In this document: piece after piece, positions 38,853 to 50,963 of the stretch
Position numbering within the stretch: position 1 is the first letter of the stretch
How the letters are laid out: the number at the start of each line of letters is the position of its first letter
NCBI GenBank assembly: GCA_033557835.1
Contig: JAWQRO010000091.1
Coordinates: 1-59,425, forward strand
Direction: 5' to 3'
Length of the DNA: 59,425 nt
Source of the DNA: Helochares maculicollis
Lineage: Eukaryota; Arthropoda; Insecta; Coleoptera; Hydrophilidae
Made by a program: the position numbers and the translations under genes
The notes under the pieces: generated by a model
The model's input: only the letters and a program-made list of their open reading frames with translations
Databases searched by the model: none
Told to the model about the DNA's origin: nothing

Positions 38853-38929
38853 TTCATTGCGTACCCAAGGACAGACTGTGCTTTTCATTGCGAATGTAAG
38901 GATTGTCCGTGCTTTTCATTGGGCATGTA
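38853..38929 (+). repeat. 31-bp tandem repeat, about 2.5 units
   Basis: Units at 38853-38883 and 38884-38914 start TTCATTGCG and end GTGCTT; a partial third begins TTCATTGGG. The two full units keep the same length but have drifted in the middle. Confidence 0.5.
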
Positions 38930-40610
38930 TGTTATAGTTATTTGCAATTTGAGCCAATGATTGCTTGGAATCACGATCATTTCCTTTATTGACTCTCGTA
39001 AAACGTATGAAAGCATCAGACCTCCCGGTTCATAAGTGCAGTTTATGCGTTTTCCTTATCTTAATACAACCCACAATCGCAATGGAGTTTCAATTAACGT
39101 TTCTTTAATTGGAGTCTAGCTGTGAAAATTGCGTTTTAAAGGCATGTTCTTAAAGCCTTGAATCGCATAGTTTGTATTATTTAAAACACATCTCTGTGAA
39201 ATTTTTAACAATTATATAATTTTGCTATTTTAAGTTTCTGTTGTTTATTTAGCATCAAAATAGGTAACGATATGTGCATTTTAAAACATAAAGAATTAAG
39301 GATCAAATTTCCCGTCATGCTCTATAAAGGGAGCTCCGATTTATAAATGGTGGAATAGCGAATGGTGATAGAAGAGCAAAACGAAAAATCTGTAGTTCGG
39401 AGGCAAGAGGGCATCTGGCAAGTCCGCAAGAAGATATTCTTACCGTAATGGTAGGTTTGTAGAGTGGATTCTCTCTCATATTGAAGTTAATTGATGGTAA
39501 ACTGTAACGTTAAGTGCGAGTGCTGATATGAAATTAAATACTTAACACATGAGAGCGGATAAGCTGTTATTAAATTGCAATTCGAATGCACAAAGGTTAC
39601 AGACTTGTGTGGGCAGCTGTATTATTGCGATTTAGTATTGAGAACAACCATATAGTACTCTAAAATCACCTCCATTCAGCTCCATAAACTCTCTTCTTAC
39701 ATATTTTCGTTTTGCGTTAATTACATTTTGACAAAAACTAAATTTTCGTAGAGAGAAAGATATCCGTAACGAAAGTCTTAAGTGAAACAATAGACACAAC
39801 TAATAAAACATGAATTGAACGTAATTAAACTATATACAATTAAAACAGCGCATCCATTGGACTCCAGATTATCAAAGCCACGACTATAAGTTCACCCGAT
39901 CAAAAATATGTACGACATGATTTATAATAATGCGAGATTAATATACAGAATCGGCCTATACATCATCTACTTTCTTCAATAGCGTTCTCGATGTGCTACT
40001 TTAATCAACTTATTATTATGTTCGTAACCAAAAAAGCGCTGGGGGCTAAAGGGGAAGTTTTGGTCCAAAATTCATGCACCTGGGCATAAATTGTTCCAGA
40101 TGCATGAGCTTATTGTAAATTTATCATGAATTATGTGCCGACAGCTTCAGATAACATGCGATAGTTTTAGAGAATTCTGATTTATACGGTATGTATTCAA
40201 TTAGAGAGAATAATTTATTTATTTCAGTTATTGCTCTAAGGTATAATTTATGCTCACGGCCAGTACGCCTTCTCAAAACTCGAGCATTCTTCTTCAAATG
40301 TCGTACTTTATGTGCAGCCATTTTCTACTGAAAAAAGAAAATTGCGTGGACTGCACCTACACTTCTAATCCCAGGACAGTCGCAGCAAATCGACCAACGT
40401 TTAAACAAACCAAGAAAGTTAGATGCAATTCAAACGGTTTATTGACAACTCGAGCTATTTTGAGCCAAACCAACCTGCTCGAGCCACTTCAAAGTAACCC
40501 AAGTCGTTTTAAAGTAAGAATTGCAATTGCAGAGAAGCAGGGTAATTGTAGTGAAAGAATCGTATTTTAAGGAGTGTTGGTCAAGCAGTTTTACACTAAC
40601 AACAATTTTA
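38930..40610. other. Intron or upstream DNA, part 5
   Basis: An inverted pair CAATTAA (39091-39097) and TTAATTG (39105-39111), seven bases apart, is a possible paired homeodomain site. A 106-codon plus-strand frame at 40250-40570 shows no motif. No exon is recognised. Confidence 0.5.
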
Positions 40611-40618
40611 AGCCAATA

Positions 40619-40669
40619 GCAATTTTAAACAAACAACTATTTTAAACAAACAGTAATTTTAAACAAACA
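40619..40669 (+). repeat. 17-bp tandem repeat, three units
   Basis: Units at 40619-40635, 40636-40652 and 40653-40669 share ATTTTAAACAAACA after a variable three-base start. A diverged partial unit precedes them (ACAATTTTAAGCCAATA). Confidence 0.5.
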
Positions 40670-43600
40670 GAGCAATTTCAAGTCAATTCAAACCACCAGG
40701 AATAATAGCGTCAATATTTTGATGAAACGGCCAATAGTACCACCTTGTAATACAACCTTCGGAACAAGTTTCCAGTAGTTGATAACAGCAATAACTTTAC
40801 CAAGCTAATGCCGGTCTGTCAAATAGTAGTACTGTTGTGGTGTTGACCATTCAGAACCTTTAATACCATCAATTAGCCTCCTTCTTTTGTTTATAGATTG
40901 GACAACCATTAGCTCATTCAGCATCCAGACTAAGAGATCATTTCTCTTAGCAAACTGATGTAATAAGCAAAAGCAAACAGCTAGCCCAGCATCTCCTATA
41001 CTTAATAAATCATTAAGTGATCAGACGCACAAGCTTTACGAGTGTCATTAAAAGCAACATGACTCCGTAACAAATACCTATTTGTTACAAATTCCTGCCT
41101 GCTACAAATAAATGCCATTAATAAATTTGTTATAATATGAAGTTAATTTGAATGCCTTCCTTACTCGGAGTGCCAACTTATTACTCATATAAATTCTAGT
41201 ACCAATGGCAGTCCCGGTTTATCTGTGCACATCAATTAAGACACTTATTTAAAAAAGGTCTTTTCCTTTCATTTTTTACGAAAATTCTAACTCTAAGTCA
41301 ATTAATGCAATATTAAGGCGATCTTCTATTGTTTCTGCAAATACCAAGTACGTCTTACCAACAAGTATATTATGAAGTGCAGCAATCAAATGGAACAGAT
41401 TGATTTCTATTTGTCCAATACTGTTATACATTTGTACATTGTATTTATTGTAATAAATCAATATAATATTTATTTTAGTAATCAGCATTGAAAGAATGAC
41501 ATTCGAATAAAATATGTAATAATTAGATTTTTCCTATAAGAGCAATCCACTTATCATTAATAGGCCATTAATCATTTTTGATGGGCACTGCAGCAAAAAA
41601 ATACCTTAATTGATGCATCCATTGCTTTGTGATGAATCGTTTAGAATTGTAACAAGCCTTTGCAAATGGTGAACTATTTTAATTATGGCATGTCCTAATC
41701 ACCGTCTAATGATTCTAAATAACTCGCCAATTTTGGTTGTTGGTAATTAAGCGGATTGGTTCGTGACCTTTACCTGAAATTAATACAATGGGTACCTTAT
41801 ATATATGTGAACTTGCTGCATTTTTAATTAGTTTTGTTTAACTTGATAATTATCGACTGTTTTAGAACCGCCTGTAATTATAACGTCAGTTATTGAGGAT
41901 TCACGAAATACATATTTTCTCTCTATGAGCTTTAAATTTGACGTGGGGGGCACAAACCAGCACCAGAGAAAACTATAACTTAACCTGACTAAATTGAGTT
42001 TTAAATTAATACTCTAAAGTAAATACGTGGAGAACACCCAAGAAAAAATGTGTAAAAATTATCTTGTAATTACGCACACAAGCAGTTATTAAATTTCGTT
42101 TCAAGTTCCGAAAAAAATTCAACGCTTTTGCCTATCGGAGCGTGAAATCGCTTTTTATACCCAAGAGGACAATAAAATCATCCTTATTATAGTGATTGGC
42201 CGATTTTTACGACGCATTCTCTTATTTTTATTGTTTTCTTTTCGGATTTTTACAACTTTCTTATCACGGAAATATTGCGTTATTATTTTCTTTTTATTTC
42301 GATGCCTTGTGAAATACACATATGTATTTTTTGTTATTTTTGATGTCTATATTTAAAGTACGTAATGAAGATTCTTCGCGCGCCCGTAATCTCAAACTTC
42401 TCTCCATTACAGCAATTTAGCCGTAAAGTTTTTCGTTTATGGAATGTTTTAATTTTATCTGGTCTTTTGGATTGGTCACGCGTAGGTTTTTGTTCAATTT
42501 GCTTTGTTTTTATGGTATCCTCTGCGTATTTTTCCTAAAATGAATGTTATACACATTGGACCAAAAAATCTAAGCATGTAGTATTTGAGCTACAATCTGC
42601 TAAAGTTCATTTTTAATAACAGAACTCTGCGTCTTCTGTCGATATGAATACATTTCTGTTGAAGTTCTCGATAACTAAACTACTTAATCATAATCTCTTT
42701 ATTATTAAGTACCGAAAATAAAAATGTGTAGCTTTTCAAACCAAAAAGCTTAGATATTAACAGTTTCTTAATTGCATAAAACGATCTTTAATTGAAAGAA
42801 GTTTCATATGTCTGCAATGGGTATTTAAATTCTATTCTTATTCCTTACTTTTCTATGTGTTAATTGGGCGGTAGTGATGTTCATTGATAGATCAAAAGAT
42901 CGTCTAAAAATTTAACAAGTTTAAAAATATTGTAAATTCACCATTTTAACTGATATTTTGGCTATGACGTCACTTTTATTTTATTGCCTTTTCTTCAATA
43001 GAATGAATAAAAAATATTATTCACATTATGGTCGGATTTATTGAACCTTCACAGTTACAAAGTTATGTTTCGGTATGTGTTAGTTTCGGGAATGGACAAA
43101 CCTCCTTGGCAATTAGGTCTTCAGTCCTTTTGCCCTGATTCTCTAAATATCTACGTTACCTACAACAGTCTTCTTCCCTCTAGAAATGAAATTAAGTCGT
43201 TGATGAGAATCTCATTTTGCGTCTATCCTGGTTCTACCAAGATGACCCCATAACAGGGTAGATACGCGGGATGTGCAAAAAATAGAAAGCAGAAATGTGC
43301 GCCTGAACTAATGTTGCGTAAAAATGTTCTTGAAATATTTACTTGAAATTTCTTTTCCGCACATTAGATTTCCTTTCTAATCAGGAAAATGGCTGCTAAA
43401 AAGATTTGTCAAAGTATATTGTGTAAGCTAAAAGACACTAAATGTTGAAAATGTAGTTCGCTAAAATTGTGTGAGATAAAAATAAAAAAGTTCATTAATC
43501 AAAAGTGGTAGCTTACTCGATCTTATAAATCCGAACATCAGTTTAAGCATAAATGAAATTCAAACATTTAACCATTAAAAACCATTCGTTTTTGTGCAAT

Positions 43601-46600
43601 CTTTCTCGAACTCGATAATCAACTCGAAATAATAATTAATAGCAACGTGAGTAGTGAACATTTGTTTAAATAATGATGACCTGCCTTTTACGAGCACCAT
43701 TACCTGCAATTTTTAATGCATTTTAAATTTAATTAAGGATGAGTGCCAATCGGGAAACAAACAATAAATGAGATTTGAACGTATATTGAATGGGCGTTAC
43801 GTAATAGGTATTACAGTTCTGCGAATATGATTGTACAGTGTTTTTATTGACTACTTAATGATTTATAACCAATTCTGTTTAATTACTTTTAATAGAGGAA
43901 AGGGAACATAAAAGTTTGTTTATAACTTAATTAAAGAAAGTGCCTTTTCCAATTTTGTCATGAATGCATTTTGTTTTGGATTCTAATTCACAGGATGCTT
44001 GTAAAGTTCCCACGATTTTTGATGCTTCTCCTAAACGTTCGTACTTAAAAAAAACTTTGAAAAATTGCGTACGTACCCAATAACACTTGATCCACTTCCC
44101 AAAAATATTTACATAAATTATTTTAAGGTGAGTTAAGGGTAATCGACTCCCCATATATGTGCCAGTTTGTTCTTTAAAAAGTACGCAATTTATTCAAAAT
44201 ATAGATTTAATAGCAATCTCTTTCGCGTAACGGTTTATTGCAACAGGTTTTTAATACTAAATCAGACGAAATTGCAATATTACTTGCAAAATATCAGGCT
44301 TCTTTGTAATGAAGCAGTTGAATGAAAATTCTCTTTTATCAATTTACATGATACGTGCCACAAGATTATTACTCTTCATAATTTGTTATGCAGTGTTGTT
44401 ACTCCGACTTTTATAATATAAGAATCATTATGATGCGTATTATGTAAATTAACCACTTTTGAACGGCTAGGCTACCTCATTTTAGTTTGATTTCTCGAGA
44501 TAATAATTCTGTAATTATTTGTTAACAAGGTTTTGGCACTTAACTGTAATAATATATCTGATAGGATTTCCAATTTCTTGTTTAAATTATTTAATGCGGC
44601 CTCACATTCACTTTTGCAAACAAAATTGAATTATTAGCGTTTTATGGCGAAGTAACGAACTTCTATAGTCGTGGAACGTACGAAACAAATTTTTATTAAT
44701 TTTTAACCATAACCGCTATCCATAAATTTAGGGACATTAAAATTTTAACCATGAGAATTGCCTATGTGGGTCTTAATTTGGACTCTTGATTTAGCTACCG
44801 CAGTCAACGAGAGCTTCGGAAAAATTAAAATTTCAAATTTATTTTTACAACTTTGCTACATTTGTGTGATATAGTAATTATTGGATGAATGCTATAAATA
44901 TATAGTTTAAGTGCCGTTTTATCTGATTTTTCTTCTTTAATAGCCCATAAAAGCGGAATTGTTAATTAATTTTTTTGTTTGCTACATACCTCGATGATGT
45001 AGGTAAAAAGTCTTGGAGATGGTTATCCGAAAAATCTACGATATATAAACGATTACTGGAACAAAAACTACGATTTATAAAAATTACTCAACTGGTTTAT
45101 TGAAACGCGAATTTAAAACGCAGATCTAGACGATAACCACCCTGTATATTTTCCAATCAAGAGTGTGCTCTAATCCAATCTCGAGTCGAAATGTACCGGT
45201 TCTGGTAACCATCTGGACATCACCATCGTATCAGTTCGAACTACTAATTAAATTTAGAGAAAAAAAAAGCCAGACACATCTTGAAGACTCCGAAAGAGCA
45301 ATATATTACTTCTTCAATATTATGTTTTTAAATTACATATTTGTCGAAAAAATTCAACGGTTAGTTGAGGTTAGATTAACATAATTCCTCTGGACAAAAC
45401 TCGAATAAACACTTGATTTTCTGAAAAAAAATTGGTTGTTAATGCGGCTGAGATCGAGCTGGAGCGGGCAGATATATGGTACTAATTATGTTTATTTCAT
45501 TTATTTGGTAATTATTGCCGATTTGTATGTAAATGAAATTGAGAAGCACCGATAACTTTGTATAATTAAATTCCAGAGTCATGACGGTTTTTCTCTTTCG
45601 ATTTCGTAACACGAAAACTTGGGAAGTAGCAACGCACGTGGAAGAACTAGAACACATAAAAATAACTAAGCTGGAGTAAGGACACGAAAAACTGATCCTG
45701 ATCAGGACGTAAAAATTCGGTTTTATTGTAATGGCCACTTAGGAAAGGTGTCGGAGGTATTTGTTTATGGGAATTGAAGAGCGATTTTTCGGTCGACAAA
45801 AAATGAAGACCCATAAAGTCTGATGTTTATTGGTTATTGATTAGAGGGAACATTAGATTTATTTTTGGCTATCGCGCCTTGCCGCTTTTCAAGACTATTA
45901 GATTATCATTTTTATTTCAGAAGCACATGCCTGGGCTATTTCAATGGTGATGGGTTTTTGAGAGCCTTTCTGATATATACTATAAAATTTATTGAAGTGC
46001 TTTAAGATTCGCAATTAAAATTCTATTCGCAAATGAAATCAACTGTTTTTGTAAAGTTAGTTTTTATCTATGAACCATCTAAATTAATTTAAATGCTTAT
46101 TTTTTATTTGAGTTTCGTGTCTCTATTTCAGCAGACGACGCAACACTAAGTCAATTAACAAATGATAACTGCTGATTCAGATCTATTCAAAACAGCAAAT
46201 TCGATGTTGAAAAATCGTTAATTAGCTGTTACAATTATATACAAAGGCAAACATAGTGAAGTTACTCGATAAATATATTTTCTAAAATATACTGCAAAAT
46301 TAGTTGAAGTGGGAAATTAATTGGAACGAAATGAGCAAGACTGGGAATACCTTAAGCATTAAACCATTTTTTTAGAAAGTCTCTGGCAGAGCAACAGCGC
46401 AAATTTCAGGAAATCCATTACAAAACCACGTCTCAATACACATTTTGAATATGATACAGTGAAGAGAAGAAGAGAAAATTAATTTTCTCCGCTCCAGATC
46501 AAATAATTTAAATGCACTTTGCACAAAAGATGATAAATTGATCGCACTTGAGTTCTAAAGGTGTCCTTATTCAAACTGGAGGCGATATATAATAAAATTA

Positions 46601-47494
46601 TACCATAAAATCATCTATTAAAACACCTCTGAAACCGATTTGCAATTTCACTTCATTAACAGTCATGTTAGAAGTATTATTTCGATATAATTGAACACAA
46701 GAAGAGTAACGGTTACCCATAAAGCTGTGTAAATGGCAAGAAAAAACCATATAGATCATACGTTCACCTTGCCGACCGTAGATGAATCTAGTCCTGCAAT
46801 GACATGAGATATTCATCTTGAACGCTTAGATTAATGGTGGTACGTGAGGAGCTCTCAATAGCTAAAACGCCCTTTTCTTTAATGTAGACTTACTATTATC
46901 TACATTGGTTTTCATTTAAGCTTTGATCAGCATTTTTAGCAATATTATTTTTATGAATGTCGTAGGAGAACTGAGTACGTTTTGGTACTAGCAAGTCAAT
47001 ACCAATTGAGTTTTTCAAACTGAAATTGGTTCATATCTATTTTAGGCTTCTCGAAGCCATTTAACTAAACAGGATTAAAAATATTAGCATTCGAAAGAGA
47101 GCGCTTCTAACAAACGCGGGGCTAAAGAACCGGTACTAAGCGATGATCATTCTTGTATTAATGCTGCTCGAGTGTTATAATGATCCTTATGGCATTTCTT
47201 CGCCCGACAAAAAAATAAGTTATGCTGGCAATGTGGAGCTAGAACCTAAATTTTTCATCTGGAATGAAGGCATTAAGAATCGCGTTGATTTATTATGAGA
47301 ATCCCAACGATTTATGACCACCAATTCACTCAAGGGCATACATATGCAAAAATCTCACAGATGCTTACACACTTTGATGCGATTAGTTCTTTGAAAACAG
47401 TTATCAATTAACTAATTTGCTTAACTTATACCTGTTTGATGAGTTGCAGAAAAAATATCTAGGTAGTGAGAGTCTGATTTTATATGCTTGGTTT
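40670..47494. other. Intron or upstream DNA, part 6
   Basis: No exon or mobile element is recognised in 6.8 kb. Stretches at 41575-41800 and 43690-43800 show ATTA-core words in mixed context (for example CCTTAATTGATGCATCC, TTTAATTAAGGATG) and may be regulatory. Frames up to 99 codons occur without motifs. Confidence 0.5.
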
Positions 47495-47663
47495 GAGCCG
47501 TCGACAACGACGAGCCACTGGCCAGTATGGCCCGCAGGCAAGTATTAACCACTGATTAATATACGCCAGAGGGAAGTGTTAGCCACAAACGACTATGAGC
47601 GTCTACCAAGTATGAGCCACAGACAAGCATGACCCTCAAGCACGCTGAGCCACTGGCAAGTAT
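47495..47663 (+). repeat. 17-bp minisatellite, ten units
   Basis: Units begin at 47495, 47512, 47529, 47546, 47563, 47580, 47597, 47614, 47631 and 47647. Nine are exactly 17 bp and one is 16. The consensus is GAGCCACTGGCAAGTAT; units 2 and 10 are the closest to it. The array is GC-rich for this window. The period is not a multiple of three and stops occur, so it is not coding. Confidence 0.5.
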
Positions 47664-47694
47664 GGGTAATTGTTGGATAACACTTGGGCATTGG

Positions 47695-47848
47695 TATATA
47701 AGCTGCCATGGGATTCAAGTCGAGGTCAAAAAGTGTCGTTACCTGTAAACAAAATTAAAAACATATTAATTATAAAATTAAATTAGTCTAATAGGTGAGT
47801 TGTAATGGCGATAACAGAACTCGAAACCACTGTTGAATATTCAATAAA
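47695..47848 (+). promoter_or_regulatory. TATA box and downstream AATAAA beside the minisatellite
   Basis: TATATAAG at 47695-47702 starts 31 bp after the last minisatellite unit. Initiator-like TCA words follow at 47715 and 47726, and AATAAA occurs at 47843-47848. A TATA box and a poly(A) signal about 150 bp apart is the layout of an LTR, but no terminal TG...CA or paired LTR was found. A stand-alone promoter or chance in AT-rich DNA are alternatives. Confidence 0.5.
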
Positions 47849-49689
47849 GCGTTGCTCCCAAGTCGATCGTATTGTTAACACGTTTTCAGATGTAAATATG
47901 ATACAGATATGTACATAGCAATTAAAAGCCTACGCTTTACAGAGCAAAAATAAACATTTCCCAGTGACATAAGTGTATTGAAATCCATCATTATTCAATG
48001 AGAACCCCGACCAAACCGCGTTCTCTTTGAGTTGCCCACAAGAAATTGTACTTTACGAGCTTTCTTGCCATCGTCACGGATATAAATAATTATTGTTGAG
48101 TTGGTCTTGCCTATCTTTCTTTATGTTGATTGTGTCAGTCTTAAACTAAGCATTTCTTATGAACTAGGCGATATTAGGAGTGGTCAAATTGGCTGAAAAT
48201 TCAATCAATCAACATAATTCGTTTTTAAGAGATTATAATACGATTTATACAGCATAGCATATAGGGAACGAATATACAGCGAATACTTGCACTTGATTTG
48301 AGCAAAATAATTTATTTGTTTTGTTTCTCAAAAACTCCAATGACCTTTTTACAAATATATGTATTTATGTGCTATAAATTTAAACTCAATATAGATTATA
48401 TGTTCTGAGATGGGTAATGTTTTCTTTAAAGTATTTTTGTAATATATTTCAAACTTTCAAGGTTTTGTATCTGTGAGTAAACTTATATTTGCAATTTTAG
48501 CAAACACTGCAGTTAATATTGTCGATAACCTACACGTCTTCTAAAACAAGCGTTTACCTAACACTTATCTAGTTAAATTTTATTCTAAACTTAAGGAAAG
48601 CATAAAAAAAAATGTTCTATTAAGACCTAGCACGAAGGTGACGAAGGAGTTAATGAATTAAAGAAGCATTTTAAATAAAGCAGAAAAACAGAAATACTTT
48701 TTAATTAAGTTTATCGTCGGAGATAAAAGATTCAAAGGAGTCTGCGAGTGTACGAGTCCTATCGCGATCCCGACAGTAAACAACTGAGTAATCAGTGATC
48801 TTTAGAACAAATCCTTATTGAGTTGATTGTAACTCAAGTGAAGCTGATTCGCCTTATCGCACGGCTTGGGCTTCCACTAGCTACTGAAAACAGATTGACA
48901 ATGTTGATGTGGGTCACGTATCGGCTGTCGATAATCCTTACTTAATACACCAGCCTCTTAAGGATCAAATCAATAGGCCGGATCTATCTGGTCCGATTTC
49001 ATCCTGGTAGGATAACATTCAAATGGGATGCGTTCCGATAGATGTATTTATGTGTAGGTGTGACGGCATTTGCAATTTTATCGTTGGTATTTATTTGTTC
49101 AATTACGTTGTTTATTCTAAGCTCTTATTCAAACTTTAAATAAAATGTTTAAATGCATGCTTAAATTCCTATGACAAGAAACTGACATACATTATATAAA
49201 ATGAAATTACAGATTGTTTTTGGCATTAGTTTTATCGATAACATTCATTGGATGACGCATTGCCGATTGTGCTTTATGTTATGGCAAATTCGAGGAGATG
49301 GCCGATCGGTGGAGATGACCGATCGAAATTTTTGAAGAATCATTTGCTAGATGGCGCTGTGTTGCATTTAATTTACTCCGGAACTCTCAGCACCAACAAC
49401 ATATAAAAATTTTACTTTATAGAAATATATAAAATATGAGTAAATAAGCTTTGTTTTCGTCATAGTAGTGCAAAAATATTATAGTCCATTCATTTACCTT
49501 GCTGTAAGACAGTTTTTTCTATTTTTTTTTTTTTTGGTTTTTGTATTTAACGTTTTTTTTATTCTACGTCTAATCTAACATCAAAATAGTAGTCGATTTG
49601 CTTTACGCATTCCTTTATTTTTCTTATAGATACTAAACCAGGCAAGCTATCTCTCTATTTGGTAATACGAGTGAGGAGTCATAGAAAGC
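47849..49689. other. Intron or upstream DNA, part 7
   Basis: A 17-bp direct duplication at 49294-49310 and 49311-49327 shares GGAGATG-x-CCGATCG. A run of 14 T lies at 49522-49535, close to where the pogo relic may start. No exon is seen. Confidence 0.5.
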
Positions 49690-50760
49690 TGCTATAAGTT
49701 GTAGTAAAAATGAAGAAATGTCTATTAAGAAGGCATCCATCGTCTATAATATTCCTCGTTACACGCTTGAGAAAAGAAATGACTTACTATTATGAGATAG
49801 GGCCAATAGGACCAACAACGAGGTTTGGGGAATAATTTAAAGGTATTTTACAAACACATTAAATAGTTTCTTATTAACAATTAAAGAAGTAAGAATAATT
49901 GCTCACGAGCAGAAATATAAATTTAGTAAAACTAACAAATGATGGAATTTGATCAGCTGCAAATGCTTTTACAAAGGAACCAGAACATTGTTCTGAAGAA
50001 ATATAAAGGGCTGTCAATGATAGAATGTCAAGCAATGAGCAAGGTGAAAATAAATGCTTATTTTTATTTTTTCGAAAATCTTTTGAGATAAAATGATTGA
50101 ATGTCCAAGTCCAATTGCATTTTTATATGTGAATTTCAGAATAGCTTAGCTGGTTTTCACTTATTTATATCTCAAAAATCTGTTTACATAGTTTTGGAAA
50201 TATTCTTAGAATTGCTTGAAACTGATGTTATGCCAAGGAAGCCATTAGACAAAGTATGACTCTACAGATTGCAACTTGGTAGAAATGCTTGAATACGATG
50301 ATCGATTTTAATCTCTTGAATATAATTTTTATGAACAATGTCGACTATAGTTAAATCAAAGCCCAAGGGATCAAATATTTAGAATGACCATCGGACGATT
50401 ACTAAGGTCTTGGGTAAAGCATCTTCAGCTGCTATATCTGAATTCAAGCCAAGGGGCGTCGTTTCTCATTCAAATTCACCTACATCTTCGCCTAAATGAC
50501 TTTAACTGAAGAAAATATTGAAAATGACCGGATACCAGGAACATCCGCTGAACAAAATAATGTTAATGATAATTAAACATCTCGTGGAACTCGAAAAGAT
50601 ATATTTCCTATTCTACAATAGATTATAGATGCTCGTAAGCATAGCAAGAAAGTTGGAAAACTTTTAATATCCTATGAGTATACATCAATATGAGAAAACA
50701 AAGAAAAAGATAAAATATAGAAGGAGATTCTGTAGATAGTTCTGATGAAGAGGAACCAAT
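49690..50760 (+). mobile_element. Decayed pogo-like DNA transposon
   Basis: The plus strand carries pieces of a pogo/Tigger-type transposase in the right order. KKASIVYNIPRYTLEKR (about 49722-49775) looks like the end of the N-terminal helix-turn-helix. VRIIAHEQKYKFSKTNK and then, in another frame, LQRNQNIVLKKYKGLSM with KVKINAYFYFFENL match the CENP-B-type DNA-binding domain. Only about 300 bp follow before the tail: SEFKPRGVV, ENIENDRIPGTSAEQNN, TSRGTRKDIFPI, KHSKKVGK and the acidic GDSVDSSDEEEP. The DDE catalytic core is thus almost wholly missing, and stops and frameshifts are frequent. No terminal repeats were identified. It is dead, and could be a deletion derivative. Confidence 0.5.
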
Positions 50761-50913
50761 ATGATGTGAAACATAAATTGTTACGCGGTATTAATTTTCA
50801 AATAGCTTATAGCTTCATGTAATTTTAGAATATTCAAGTGGATCCTCAAGTGAATAGGAAAGGAAACAAATCTGTTCTATGGAAGAAACCAAACATCAAA
50901 ACTTCTGTCTTCT

Positions 50914-50963
50914 GTTGGAGTGTCAATGTACAATCATTTACATTGCATTTGAATGACTCCAAC
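50914..50963. repeat. Two-step inverted repeat
   Basis: Outer arms GTTGGAGT and ACTCCAAC (8 bp, exact) enclose inner arms CAATGTA and TACATTG (7 bp, exact) around the loop CAATCATT. It lies about 150 bp after the recognisable end of the pogo relic and might be part of that element's 3' end. A cruciform or a transcribed hairpin is possible. Confidence 0.5.

Noticed and set aside
47495..47663. CRISPR-like array
   Set aside because: The units are contiguous 17-mers without spacers, in an insect genome; it is a minisatellite.
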